Source of the DNA: Halocaridina rubra | Lineage: Eukaryota > Arthropoda > Malacostraca > Decapoda > Atyidae | Direction: 5' to 3' | Assembly (NCBI GenBank): GCA_037179515.1 | Contig: JAXCGZ010007566.1 | Span: 7,501 to 71,500, forward strand | DNA: 64,000 nucleotides | Shown: piece by piece, positions 12,005-23,378 of the stretch | Layout: every line of letters begins with the position of its first letter | Position numbering within the stretch: the first letter of the stretch is position 1 | Notes under the pieces: model-generated | What the model was told of the DNA's origin: nothing | The model's database searches: none | The model's input: only the letters and a program-made list of their open reading frames with translations | Program-made: the position numbers and the translations under genes

Positions 12005-13648
12005 AGATTGCAGTGATAGAAGCTCAAGGGCCGGTATTAGAGAACATCAACCTTACAGCCACAGAGGTATGCAAAGCGCTCATGGATTTAGATGTTCATA
12101 AAGCTACAGGTCCCGATGACATATCCCCTCATGTGCTTAAAAAATGCGCAAACACAATATCAGTGGCACTAAGTATCATATTTAAGGAGTCACTGGAGTC
12201 GGGGGAGATTCCAAGATGCTGGAAACAAGCAAATGTGATACCTATCTTCAAAAAGGGAAGGAGGGATACGGCTCTGAACTATAGACCAGTTTCCTTGACC
12301 AGCATAGTTTGCAAAGTTATGGAGAAACTACTAAGGAAACATATCTCTCTTCACTTGGAATCCTTCAACTTTTTCTCAGTGAGACAACATGGCTTCAGAG
12401 AAGGTAGATCAACAGTAACAAACTTATTAGAATTTTATGATGAGGTAAGCCAAATCTTACAGGAAAGAGAGGGCTGGGCAGATTGCATATTCCTAGACTT
12501 CCAGAAAGCGTTTGACACTGTTCCACATGGGAGACTTATTAGGAAGCTGCAATCAATGGCTAGAATAGGTGGAAATGTTTTGGAATGGATAAAAACTTAC
12601 TTAGAAGGAAGGGAACAGAGGGTTAGAGTAAGACACTCAGTGTCTGAATGGAGAAGAGTTAGTAGTGGAGTTCCACAGGGTTCAGTTTTAGGGCCACTTT
12701 TGTTCCTTGTATATGTAAATGACCTACCAGAGTCTGTAAATTCATTCATGAATATGTTTGCAGATGATGCAAGGATTGTGAAGAAAGTAAAAAACGAGAA
12801 CAATGGTAGAGAACTTCAGGAGGATCTAAATAATCTGCATGAGTGGTCAGAAAAGTGGCTAATGAAATTCAATACTTCAAAATGTAAGGTAATGAGAATG
12901 GGTACAAGTGCAAGAAGGCCCAAGCTTGACTACTCGGTGGCTGGAGTACAACTTCAAGAGACAGAAAATGAGAGAGATCTAGGAGTAAACATACTGGCAG
13001 ATTTGTCTCCAGAAATACATATAAATGGCATAGTAAGGGCAGCATATGCATTCTTATCAAATGTAAGGGTAGCCTTCAGGCACATGGACAAGGAAATGTT
13101 CAGAAATATTTATGTAACCTATGTGAGGCCAAAACTCGAATATGCAGCCCCCTTTTGGAATCCGCACTTGAAAAAGCACATAGCTAAGCTTGAAAAAGTT
13201 CAAAGACATGCCACGAAACTGGTGCCAGAAATACGCAATCTCAGTTATGATGAGAGGCTGAGGGAATTAGACTTACCATCACTCGAAGCTAAAAGAGTGA
13301 GGGGGGGATATGGTGACAGTCTTTAAATTCCTTCATGGTTATGATAGAGTGGATAAGGATCGATATTTTGATATGGCTGGCTCTAGAACTAGAGGTCATA
13401 GTTTGAAGCTTCGTAAGAAAACTTCTTTGCAGGATGTAAGGAAATACTTTTTCAGTGTAAGAGTAGTTGATAATTGGAATTGGCTAAGCGAGGAGGTAGT
13501 TAATGCAATCTCAATCCATAGTTTTAAGGACAGGTATGATAAGTATCACTAAGTATAAAATGGAACCGATGAGGAGACGGGAAGATACGAGCTTTGGGCT
13601 CTTTCCCGTAAACACAATTAGGTAATCACAATTAGGTAATCACACACG
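12003..13648 (+). mobile_element. LINE-B copy B2, 5'-truncated in (CA)n
   Basis: The element begins at CAGATTGCAG, directly after the CA tract, and ends with the family 3' hairpin, two copies of the CACAATTAGGTAAT tail unit and CACACACG. CA-type sequence therefore flanks both ends in the element's sense strand. Confidence 0.9.
12007..13552 (+). pseudogene. LINE-B2 reverse transcriptase fragment
   Basis: Carries the C-terminal part of ORF2: the pre-RT linker, the full RT block set ([41 protein letters not shown]) and the C-terminal domain ending DRYDKYH. A one-base insertion in a G run near 13303 (seven G versus six in B3) shifts the frame before the last 80 codons. The apparent N-terminus upstream of 12007 is microsatellite translation. 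No endonuclease, so not autonomous. Confidence 0.9.
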
Positions 13649-13905
13649 AAACTGCTCCTCTTAAATTTCTACTTGTGTTTTTAAGTGACTAAGTGCTTAG
13701 TGGAAAACTTTACCATAATTTCCATAAATCTGAAATCCTGCAGAGTATTGTGAGTGCAAAACTTATATTTGTTGTATGACGAGACTGTCCAAAATATTAA
13801 AGGAAAAGAATTGAGAACATTTTCGTGAGGGGAGAGAGAAGCTGCCGTCCAGTTCTGCCTTGAAGGAAATTTAGAAGAGTTGCCAGAGGTGAAGCCATCA
13901 CATCA

Positions 13906-13973
13906 CATTACCTAATTTTTTGTGTAAACTGGGGAAAGCTCTTAAGCCGTTTACCTGATCCTGTGGTTCCATA
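13906..13973 (-). mobile_element. Diverged LINE-B-like 3' UTR fragment (B6)
   Basis: Reading plus, ATTACCTAAT, then a GGGAAAGCTCTTAAGC-like block and CCTGATC...GGTTCCAT align in order with the inverted 3' UTR of LINE-B (compare 37871-37955). It is much more diverged than the other copies, so it is an older relative. Not next to a long microsatellite. Confidence 0.5.
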
Positions 13974-14155
13974 TATTGTTAAAATCAGTATCCTTCCCAT
14001 TTATATTAACTTGTTAGTTAGTTTGATACACGAAATAATTGAATAATAAAAAAAAATACCAAATATCCACCTGTCAACAGTACTGAGTTAAGTTGCCAAG
14101 TAGTACAGCTGTCTTATTTTCTTCATTTTTTTGTTTTTCTTTTAGCTTTCTCTTT

Positions 14156-14310
<155 letters not shown>

Positions 14311-14665
14311 TTGTATATATATTGAGTTAAATGTAAAGTCTAATCCTGCGATAACATATCTTGGTTAGCAAGTGAGTTTATCAGTTAGGAAGAATATATA
14401 GCAGAAACAGGTGGGTGCCACCTCAGACACAAATTCGAATTTTCCTTCAGGTTTGACTTTTGTTTTCTTTTTCTTTTTATCCTTAAATTACCATGGTCAA
14501 GTTTTTAAGTTAACATGTGTGTTACCAGAAAAGAGATAAACTGAGTCACTAAATAGCACTTATATGGAGATATAAAAATTCTGTGTGAAGCTTAATTAAA
14601 AGTTTTTGTTTTTTTTTCCTCTTTCTCGTCTTCTTTCTATATTCTGTGAGAGGGAGAACATAAAA

Positions 14666-15747
14666 ATGACGCCATCTCTGTCCCAAACCTCTCCCATCCA
14701 TGGGTCGGTAGGAGGGGTAGCCATTAGGAGACTTAAACAGAAAATCAAGAATTTAGAGGCAATGGTTATAAGCCTTGATGATAAAATTCGGAATATGGAT
14801 GGAGAAATGAAAGAGAATGAAACACTCATTGAGCAAATAAGATCTTTGGAGGAAGCAAATAAAGCACAAGGGCAGGAGAGAAAGGAACTAGAAAAAAGAA
14901 TAAAGAAGCTGGAAGGGGAAAAGAGTCATCTAGAATCTAGAATTTCTAAACAAGAAGATAAAAACAAACAGCTGAATGACAACCTAAAGGAATTAGATGT
15001 TAGTTCACTGCTCTCGTCTGAGAGAGACGAGATTGCTGCTTGGAATGTCCAGATTAAGGAAAACATTGAACAGTTCAGAAAAGAGTTCCAGGAGCTGAAT
15101 ATGGAAAATGATGCCATAAAAACTTCCTTTGCTGATGCACTAAAGGGGAATGTGGCAGTAAAAGAGGCTGTAAAGGTGGTGGCACTGGAAAACATACAAA
15201 CAAGTTGACCATAAAGAGACAGTAATCAAAAAAATGAAAGACATTGTGATGGAAAGGGCAAACCCACTCATCAGACAGGCACTTGATAAGGAGAAGACAG
15301 TGGTAATCTCAGGCATAAGCGAATCCCAGGAGCCAACATGGCAGGTGAGACTTGAAGAAAATAAAGCTAGGGTTGTAAACCTGATAAGAAAGCTTGGAGT
15401 AGTTTGTGGTGCTGAGGATATTGTAAACATACACCAACTAGGCAAATATTCGAGGGAAGGAAAGCCGAGACCAACAAAAGTAACCTTTGAGAGAGGGGAA
15501 ACATGTAGGGAAATATTGTTGAGAAAAAAAAAATCTAAAAAACCTTCAAGAATTCAAAGAAGTGTTCATTAGACGATACAGAACACAGGAAGAGATGGGA
15601 AAGATCAAAAACTTGTTGCAAGAGGCCAGAAGGTTAAATGATGAAAAAAATGAAGAACAAAAGAAAAATTTTCGTTACAGAGTTCTTCCAGACAAAGGGG
15701 AGATAAAGAAGATAATGACAGAAGATCAGGGGATGGGGCCTCATTAA
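14666..15747 (+). pseudogene. LINE-B3 ORF1 (coiled coil + RNA-binding domain), frameshifted
   Basis: The ATG at 14666 has a good A-rich context. The first frame (to 15208) encodes a long heptad-rich coiled coil with KQKIKNLEAM, LEKRIKKLEGEK and similar segments. The protein continues in a second frame (about 15200-15550) with an RRM-like core (TVVISGISES, AEDIVNIHQLGKY, RPTKVTFERGE) and in a third frame (about 15550-15747) with a basic C-terminal part (EARRLNDEKN, FRYRVL). Coiled coil + RRM + C-terminal domain is the layout of L1-type ORF1 nucleic-acid chaperones. Two single-base-type frameshifts, near 15195 and at the A run 15525-15533, disable it. Confidence 0.75.
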
Positions 15748-15749
15748 GA

Positions 15750-18572
15750 TTGTTATACACAAATGCTGATGGATTAGCTGGTAAGGCAGTAGAATTAAAA
15801 GATAGGATTCACAACAGTAAGGCAGATATAGTAGCAATTACAGAGACTAAGTTGAGTGAGGACAGAAACAGTGTCACAGTTTTTCCTAAGGGCTTCAGAA
15901 TACTAAGGGTTGAAAGATCTGAGAGGACTGGTGGAGGGATAGCACTGCTCATAAGTGAAAGGATTCAAGTTGAAGAAATAAACTTGGCTATAGAAAGTGA
16001 GTTCAAGGAATTTCTTGTTGCTCGCAAAAATACTGGGTCAGAGAGCATTATAATAACTGTTGTATATAACCCACCAAGGAACCAAAATAGGCTTGAAGTT
16101 TATGAGGAAAGTCATATAGGTACTATTGAAGTCATAACCTCAGTTGTTAACATGGCACGGGAAAAAAAATGTAGGATTTTGATTATGGGAGACTTTAATC
16201 ATGAAGAGATAGATTGGATAAATCTTGACCCACACAGTGGTGAGGACTCATTCGGGGCAAGATTCCTAGATTGCGTACAAGGGAATTTCCTACACCAACA
16301 TGTAATGGAACCAACAAGGGCCAGGGGTGGGGATGAGCCATCACTACTTGATCTAGTGTTCACAGATAATGTGTTGGATATTGAAAAAATTGAGTATGAA
16401 CCACCAATTGGAAAGAGTGACCACTGTGTGTTGTTGATGGAGTATATCATTGAAGATATTCTTCCTGAGAGTAGAGGCACTGAGGACATGAGGAGGAACT
16501 ATCCGAAAGGAGATTACATCAAAATGAATGAGCTTTTTGCAGTTATTGACTGGAGAACCTTATTTTACAACAAATCTGTACAAGAAATGTATGACATCTT
16601 TTGTGAGAAATATGGGAAGATAGTAGATTGCTGCATACCTGTCACCAAAGTAGGTGTAATTCATGCCAGAGAGAAATGGTTCGATAATGGGTGTAAAAGA
16701 GCTAAGGAGTGGAGAGACAAATGCTGGAAAAGGTATAGGAGGAGAAAAAACATAAATGCCTGGCAAACCTACAAAAGAGCAAGAAATGACTACCTAAGTA
16801 AAAGGAGAGAGGCAGAGAGAGACTATGAGAGGGACATCACCAGGAAGGCTAAAGAAAATCCCAAGCTTTTCCACAGCTTTATCAGAGGAAAACTGAAGGT
16901 AAAAGAACAGGTTTTAAGGCTAAAGAGAGCGGATGGAAGCATCACTGAGACGGATGAAGAGATCTGCAAAGAATTGAACAAGGAGTTTCAGTCAGTATTT
17001 ACAGTAGAAAATACCCCACCCCCTCAGATTGCAGTGATAGAAGCTCAAGGGCCGGTATTAGAGAACATCAACCTTACAGCCACAGAGGTATCCAAAGCAC
17101 TGATGGATTTAGATGTTCATAAAGCTACAGGTCCTGATGACATATCCCCTCATGTGCTAAAAAAACGCGCAAACACAATATCATTGGCACTAAGTATCAT
17201 ATTTAAGGAGTCACTGGAGTCGGGGGAGATTCCAAGGTGCTGGAAACAAGCAAATGTGATACCTATCTTCAAAAAGGGAAGGAGGGATACGGCTCTGAAC
17301 TATAGACCAGTTTCCTTGACCAGCATAGTTTGCAAAGTTATGGAGAAACTACTAAGGAAACATATCTCTCTTCACTTGGAATGCTTCAACTTTTTGTCAG
17401 TGAGGCAACATGGCTTCAGAGAAGGTAGATCAACAGTAACAAACTTATTAGAATTTTATGATGAGGTAAGCCAAATCTTACAGGAAAGAGAGGGCTGGGC
17501 AGATTGCATATTCCTAGACTTCCAGAAAGCTTTTGACACTGTTCCACATGGGAGACTTATTAGGAAGCTGCAATCAATGGCTAGAATAGGTGGAAATGTT
17601 TTGGAATGGATAAAAACTTACTTAGAAGGAAGGGAACAGAGGGTTAGAGTAAGACACTCAGTGTCTGAATGGAGAAGAGTTAGTAGTGGAGTTCCACAGG
17701 GTTCAGTTTTAGGGCCACTTTTGTTCCTTGTATATGTAAATGACCTACCAGAGTCTGTAAATTCATTCATGAATATGTTTGCAGATGATGCAAAGATTGT
17801 GAAGAAAGTAAAAAACGAGAACAATGGTAGAGAACTTCAGGAGGATCTAAATAATCTGCATGAGTGGTCAGAAAAGTGGCTAATGAAATTCAATACTTCA
17901 AAATGTAAGGTAATGAGAATGGGTACAAGTGCAAGAAGGCCCAAGCTTGACTACTCGGTGGCTGGAGTACAACTTCAAGAGACAGAAAATGAGAGAGATC
18001 TAGGAGTAAACATACTGGCAGATTTGTCTCCAGAAATACATATAAATGGCATAGTAAGGGCAGCATATGCATTCTTAGCAAATGTAAGGGTAGCCTTCAG
18101 GCACATGGACAAGGAAATGTTCAGAAATATTTATGTAACCTATGTGAGGCCAAAACTCGAATATGCAGCCCCCTTTTGGAATCCGCACTTGAAAAAGCAC
18201 ATAGCTAAGCTTGAAAAAGTTCAAAGACATGCCACGAAACTGGTGCCAGAAATACGCAATCTCAGTTATGATGAGAGGCTGAGGGAATTAGACTTACCAT
18301 CACTCGAAGCTAGAAGAGTGAGGGGGGATATGGTGACAGTCTTTAAATTCCTTCATGGTTATGATGGAGTGGATAGAGATCGATATTTTGATATGGCTGG
18401 CTCTAGAACTAGAGGTCATAGTTTGAAGCTTCGTAAGAAAACTTCTTTGCAGGATGTAAGGAAATACTTTTTCAGTGTAAGAGTAGTTGATAATTGGAAT
18501 TGGCTAAGCGAGGAGGTAGTTAATGCTATCTCAATCCATAGTTTTAAGGACAGGTATGACAAGTATCACTAA
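15750..18572 (+). CDS. LINE-B3 ORF2: APE endonuclease-reverse transcriptase
   Basis: Open frame of 940 codons. Residues ~1-235 are an apurinic/apyrimidinic-type endonuclease: NADGLAGK, ADIVAITETKLSE (catalytic Glu), GDFNHEEIDW, LLDLVFTDN and KSDHC (catalytic Asp-His). RT blocks follow from ~residue 480: [45 protein letters not shown], and the catalytic FADD at 677-680. The C-terminal region ends DRYDKYH. No in-frame ATG is visible at the expected start; the first codon used here is TTG, and the frame overlaps the tail of ORF1, so translation may depend on ORF1 or the start has been lost. The protein would nick the target and prime reverse transcription. With ORF1 broken the copy is probably not autonomous. 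Confidence 0.9.
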   Translation: MLYTNADGLAGKAVELKDRIHNSKADIVAITETKLSEDRNSVTVFPKGFRILRVERSERTGGGIALLISERIQVEEINLAIESEFKEFLVARKNTGSESIIITVVYNPPRNQNRLEVYEESHIGTIEVITSVVNMAREKKCRILIMGDFNHEEIDWINLDPHSGEDSFGARFLDCVQGNFLHQHVMEPTRARGGDEPSLLDLVFTDNVLDIEKIEYEPPIGKSDHCVLLMEYIIEDILPESRGTEDMRRNYPKGDYIKMNELFAVIDWRTLFYNKSVQEMYDIFCEKYGKIVDCCIPVTKVGVIHAREKWFDNGCKRAKEWRDKCWKRYRRRKNINAWQTYKRARNDYLSKRREAERDYERDITRKAKENPKLFHSFIRGKLKVKEQVLRLKRADGSITETDEEICKELNKEFQSVFTVENTPPPQIAVIEAQGPVLENINLTATEVSKALMDLDVHKATGPDDISPHVLKKRANTISLALSIIFKESLESGEIPRCWKQANVIPIFKKGRRDTALNYRPVSLTSIVCKVMEKLLRKHISLHLECFNFLSVRQHGFREGRSTVTNLLEFYDEVSQILQEREGWADCIFLDFQKAFDTVPHGRLIRKLQSMARIGGNVLEWIKTYLEGREQRVRVRHSVSEWRRVSSGVPQGSVLGPLLFLVYVNDLPESVNSFMNMFADDAKIVKKVKNENNGRELQEDLNNLHEWSEKWLMKFNTSKCKVMRMGTSARRPKLDYSVAGVQLQETENERDLGVNILADLSPEIHINGIVRAAYAFLANVRVAFRHMDKEMFRNIYVTYVRPKLEYAAPFWNPHLKKHIAKLEKVQRHATKLVPEIRNLSYDERLRELDLPSLEARRVRGDMVTVFKFLHGYDGVDRDRYFDMAGSRTRGHSLKLRKKTSLQDVRKYFFSVRVVDNWNWLSEEVVNAISIHSFKDRYDKYH

Positions 18573-18744
18573 GTCTAAAATGGAACCGATCAGGAGACGG
18601 GAAGATACGAGCTTTGGGCTCTTTCCCGTAAACACAATTAGGTAATCACAATTAGGTAATCACACGCACGTATCTTTCTCCCTTCTTTCCCCTTTAGACT
18701 GCAAAATAATCCCCTTGTTTCCCTAACCAGCCAACCACAACGTA

Positions 18745-18926
<182 letters not shown>

Positions 18927-19045
18927 CCCAAACTCATTCTCACGTTCTCCATCTCCATTTATGTCCCGTGTTGAGATCCTCAGCCCCTTTCTCTTCCCTG
19001 TGTAAAGTTATATGATCCTATTGGACATTGTACAGTAGCTACAAA

Positions 19046-19127
19046 TAAGGATATTTAATCACTGAATTAGATTTTCGGGGGCTGCAGTAGCTCATTGGTA
19101 GAGCGCACATAAGGATATTTGATCACT
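19046..19127 (+). mobile_element. SINE head fragment between 20-bp direct repeats
   Basis: A tRNA A-box-like segment (GTAGCTCATTGGTAGAGCG, about 19088-19106) lies between two near-identical 20-mers, ATAAGGATATTTAATCACTG at 19046 and the same with one change at about 19108. No B box follows; LINE-A2 begins immediately after. Either a truncated SINE insertion with its target duplication or a rearranged LINE junction. Confidence 0.45.
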
Positions 19128-19133
19128 GCTAGA

Positions 19134-21458
19134 AACATTCAGAAATATCTGTGTGCGTCATAAACCCATATACATACTTGGTGATTTTAATGATGACTTG
19201 CTCTCAGCAGATAACAAAATGAAAAGGGTGATCAACACTGTGAAGTTAACACAAATAGTGACAAAACCGACCCGCATAACCCCTAATTCTAGGACTCTTA
19301 TAGATCTGATAATAACAAATAAAGTGGAAAGTATACCCTATTGGGACGTAGTTCCCTGCCCAATTGCAGACCACGAGCTGAACATTGCTATGCTAAACAT
19401 AAACAAGCCGAAAAGGAAGCCTCTCCTCAAGACATTCCGGTGTCTAAAAAATTACTCCCCTGATATCTTTTGTGAAACATTAATCAACAACACAAATGCA
19501 CTTAATAGAATTAAATACACAGATAACGTCGATTTGCAGGTTGAGATTTTAACAAAAGTCTTCCTTGAATGCTTAGATAGTTGTGCACCCATTGTATATA
19601 CATACATATACCTTGGCTGTTTCCCCCTTATATTGGGGGGTAACAAGAAAAATAACCCGCCCCTCAGCCCCCTGGCTAACTAATGACATCAAAGAGGCAA
19701 TGCAAATCAGAAATCAAATACAAAAAGAGCTAAAAATTAATAGATATGATATGACTCTCCGAGAACGTTATAAAACAGAAAAGAAACGTGTCAGATCTCT
19801 CATCAGTGTAAGTAAAAAAGACTTTTGCAAAAAACAATTTAATGACTCTAGACATGATACAGCAGCAACATGGAAAGTGATAAGAAGCATGATACCAAAT
19901 GAAAAGAGTACCTCGGAAAGTTATGAAAATATTACGGAGTTGAAAGACAAAGCAGATAACTTAAATAACTATTTTGCTAACGTTGGCAAAAATACATATG
20001 AAAAAACTCAAGAAAACATCAACTCAGTGAATATGAGTAATTGCTTAAATGACAATTCTTCCAATGAATACACAAGAGAGTACTTCAAGATAAATCCTAT
20101 CGATTGTGCTACCCTAATTCTTACCATAAAGAGCCTAAGAAACTCTGGCTCTTATGGTTCAGATGGTATACCATTTCAGTTCATCAAAGATGCTCTACCC
20201 ATGATTGCATCCTATATTCTAACTATTATGAACACTTCCATTGTTACTAAAAAGTTTCCTGACTTGGAAAATATCACATGTAATACCTCTGCATAAAAAG
20301 GGGGACAGAGAAGATGTGACAAACTATCGTCCCATTTCCCTGCTACCCATTTTCTCTAAAATATTAGAAAAAATTGTTGCATGCCAACTTATGTCATAAT
20401 TAGAATCAAATAGACTATTAACGATTAACCAACATGGTTTCAGACCAAAACTCTCTACGGAAACTGCACTGCTTAAAGTTACGAATAGTATATATAATAA
20501 TATAGATATGAAAAAAATATCTTTGCTTGTATTATTAGACTTATCAAAAGCCTTCGACATTGTAAACCATGAAATTCGTTTAAGTAAATGTATTAACTTA
20601 AATATTGATCCAAGCTGGTTTAGCGAGTATCTATCTAATCGTAAACAGTCCATACGTCTTAACAACATTATCTCTGTGCCAAAAAATGTATCATTTGGTG
20701 TTCCACAGGAATCAACCTATTTCCAAGAAATTGGGCTGTTAATTAACGAAAGTAAACCACAGTGCATATTTATTGGTTCAAGGTTCCACATAGCACAAAT
20801 TCCAGAAAACACAACAATTAATTTTTGCGACAATATTATCACACCTAGCAAAACAGTCAAAAACCTAGGAATTCACTTTGATAACCACATGTTGTTTGAT
20901 TCCCACATAGATAAAGTATGCAAAAAGGTTACAGGAACATTAATGTACTTATCACGTATAAAAGACAATTTTGAGACTACCACTCGAATAACTGTTGTTG
21001 AATCTCTAGCCCTAAGTCACATTAATTACTGCACAACTGTTTGGGGAGCTACCACTAAGACTCAGATAAACAGAATACAGAAGCTTATTAATTTTGCAGC
21101 TCGAGTTGCCCTGGGAGGAATAAAAAAATATGACCACATCACACCAGCTCTCAATAAACTTGGGTGGCTGCGGGCAGAAAATAAGGTCGCTTATGCTATT
21201 TATGTTTTTGTATTCAAAATTTTGGACCATCATTATCCTAGCTGGCTATTTGATTTAAAAACAGTCAGGGATATAAGGGGAACCAACACAAGACAGAGCA
21301 GTGAGCTCTTTATTCACAGAACAAACACAGAAGAAGGTTCAAAGATGATCACTATCAAAGGGCCAACACTCTGGAATAATATTCCAGAGCATCTTAAAAA
21401 TGCATCCTCCTTCACAGCTTTCAAAGGCAAACTATATAGTTTTCTTTTGGACAAATAG
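19134..21458 (+). pseudogene. LINE-A2 ORF2 remnant (endonuclease end + RT without YADD)
   Basis: Endonuclease C-terminal motifs are present (YILGDFNDDLL, DLIITNK, ADHELNIAML), then the linker and RT. The frame is broken by the insert at 19597-19640, by a small deletion near 20268 (GACTTGGAAAAT for the GACTCTTGGAAAAT class), by a stop near 20397, and by a deletion of roughly 240 bases joining GVPQ directly to the TYFQEIG block. That deletion removes the catalytic YADD box, so this copy cannot encode an active RT. The C-terminal region to 21458 is well preserved. Confidence 0.9.
19597..19640. other. 44-bp insert flanked by TA in LINE-A2
   Basis: LINE-A3 reads ACCCATTGTAACAAGAA at this point. 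Here 44 extra bases plus a second TA lie between CATTGTA and ACAAGAA. The insert begins TATACATACATATACC and ends in a C5...G6 inverted block. The TA duplication suggests a remnant of a TA-targeting element. Confidence 0.6.
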
Positions 21459-21752
21459 TTGCTGCTCATTAAGAACTAATTATCCTCATTGTAAGGAAAC
21501 AAATATGGAAATGATGCCGATAATAACGATCCTGTATCTAGTGGCATACTTACTACTTTATTATTAACATTATTGTTAACATTTTTATTACAGCATTATT
21601 ATTTGTCTATGAAAGCTACATTTAATTTAACTATATGTCTAACCCTCTTATTTATTAGTTTAATTACATATCTACTTATAAGTTACTATTAATGTTGAAT
21701 AACCATTGTACAAAATGGAAATAAATGTTTGTTTGTCTGTTTGTTTGTTACT

Positions 21753-21925
21753 AGATTTTCGGGTGCCGCGGTTGTTCAGCAGTAGAGCGCGCGAGTGAAA
21801 GACAAGCCTGACTAACGCGAGTTCGATCTCCCCGCAGGGCGTTAGGAAGGGTATCCAGTCTTCATCTCCCATCAACAATATGTCTGTGTTCATTCTAGTT
21901 TGATTGGGGACTAGCTGTGACGCAT
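21753..21925 (+). mobile_element. tRNA-derived SINE
   Basis: Promoter-like A box (GTTGTTCAGCAGTAGAGCG) at about 21772-21790 and B box (GAGTTCGATCTCC) at about 21818-21830, followed by a body with GGGCGTTAGGAAGGGTATCC. It starts directly after the LINE-A2 tail. The short minus-strand open frame here is not a gene. Confidence 0.65.
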
Positions 21926-21932
21926 TAAACCT

Positions 21933-22112
21933 TTATTTCCATTATACAATGGGTATTCGTCAGCCGGGGCAAGCCCCAACCCCCCTTGTGGTGCCCAACC
22001 ACAGCAGTAACCTGCCGGTAAACAGCTTAAACTCTCGGTCTTGGACAGGAACCGATCTCTCGACCTCGTAAATGCGAAGCCAGCGCGTTACTACTGTACT
22101 AGCCAGAGGCTA
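21933..22112 (-). mobile_element. tRNA-derived SINE ending in a LINE-A-like 3' tail
   Basis: Reading minus from 22112: a tRNA-like head (GGCTAGTACAGTAGTAACGC; GAGAGATCGGTTCCTG as a B-box candidate), a GC-rich body, then a terminal ~30 bases (ATACCCATTGTATAATGG, AAATAAA) that align with the LINE-A 3' terminus (ATAACCATTGTACAAAATGG, AAATAAATG). Both keep the stem CCATT/AATGG. This is what is expected if the SINE uses the LINE-A reverse transcriptase. Confidence 0.6.
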
Positions 22113-22408
22113 AATTAGTATCTCTTTTTTTCGTATATGTGAAACAAACAGAACAATATTCCATTAACAGTTGTTACTACCTCGATGTGAGAACTACTCC
22201 AAGAAAATCTGAATATTATACATAAAACGTTTAATGATAACTTATTCAAACTAGAGGGAAATATCTTTAATGGTGTAAGCATATTGCTTAGGAAAATAGT
22301 TATTACACTTGTACCCCGTAGAATTTGCATGAATATATTTAAAAACTTTATTTCTTAAATCTATAATCTGTCTAAAAGCATATTCTCCCAATGACAGATG
22401 ATTTAAGT

Positions 22409-22745
<337 letters not shown>

Positions 22746-22771
22746 ATGTGTGTGGTGTGTGTGAGAGTATT

Positions 22772-22914
22772 GCGAAAGAGCATCTGTAAAATACTGTTTC
22801 ATTTTATCCCACACTTTCACTGGTGTACATAGTGTGCCTCATGCGAAAGAGCATCCGGAAGATACTCCTTCACATATAACCCACACTCTTATTAGTGTAC
22901 TTACTGAGCCTCAT
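22772..22914. repeat. 71-bp tandem duplication
   Basis: Two units each begin GCGAAAGAGCATC and end GCCTCAT, at 22772 and 22843, diverged by roughly a quarter. No coding signal. Confidence 0.75.
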
Positions 22915-23121
22915 AAGTCGACAGGGTATTCCACAAGAGGGCAGACAATTTGCTTCTTGTTAGATTTTTTTTTATTGAATTGACAACGTACCTAAACCCG
23001 TATCAAGGCACCAAATGTGATGATCTGAGAATTATTCCTATTATTCCTTAATATCTCTGTTATATTGCCGTTTCTTATTTTCGTCTTTATTCATATAGAG
23101 TCGGTAAGAACTCTTCTTCAG

Positions 23122-23126
<5 letters not shown>

Positions 23127-23211
<85 letters not shown>

Positions 23212-23291
23212 GTTGTTGTTGTTTTTGTTGTTGCTATTATTATTATTATTATTGTCACTACTGTTATAAATATGTTACTACTACTACTATG

Positions 23292-23377
<86 letters not shown>
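23127..23377. repeat. (TTA)n ... (TAA)n inverted microsatellite
   Basis: About 85 bases of ATT units, an 80-base spacer of TGT/ATT/CTA units, then about 85 bases of ATA units. The two tracts are reverse complements and could pair as a long AT hairpin. Confidence 0.95.

Positions 23378-23378
<1 letters not shown>

Larger units (their letters stand above)
14600..18665 (+). mobile_element. LINE-B copy B3, near-full-length CR1/L2-like LINE
   Basis: The longest LINE-B copy, with ORF1, ORF2 and 3' UTR. The 5' boundary is not defined by comparison with other copies and may lie anywhere between the (TA)n end (14305) and ORF1 (14666). The 3' end has a conserved hairpin (18597-18629: ACGGGAA/TTCCCGT outer stem, GAGC/GCTC inner stem) and two tail units of CACAATTAGGTAAT, then CACACGCACG. 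Confidence 0.85.
19128..21750 (+). mobile_element. LINE-A copy A2, 5'-truncated and internally deleted
   Basis: Homology to LINE-A3 starts at CTAGAAACATTCAG within the endonuclease and runs to the 3' UTR and TTTG-repeat tail (about 21727-21750). A 44-base foreign insert lies at 19597-19640. The RT has lost the segment between the GVPQ box and the KTYFQ block. Confidence 0.9.

Noticed and set aside
19083..19112. tRNA gene
   Set aside because: Only an A-box-like half is present, with no cloverleaf or B box; it fits a truncated SINE head.
19066..21790. ~40-bp target duplication around LINE-A2 (TAGATTTTCGGG and SINE-like heads at both ends)
   Set aside because: Only the first 12 bases match well; the following tRNA-like parts differ too much for a recent duplication and may be two different SINEs.
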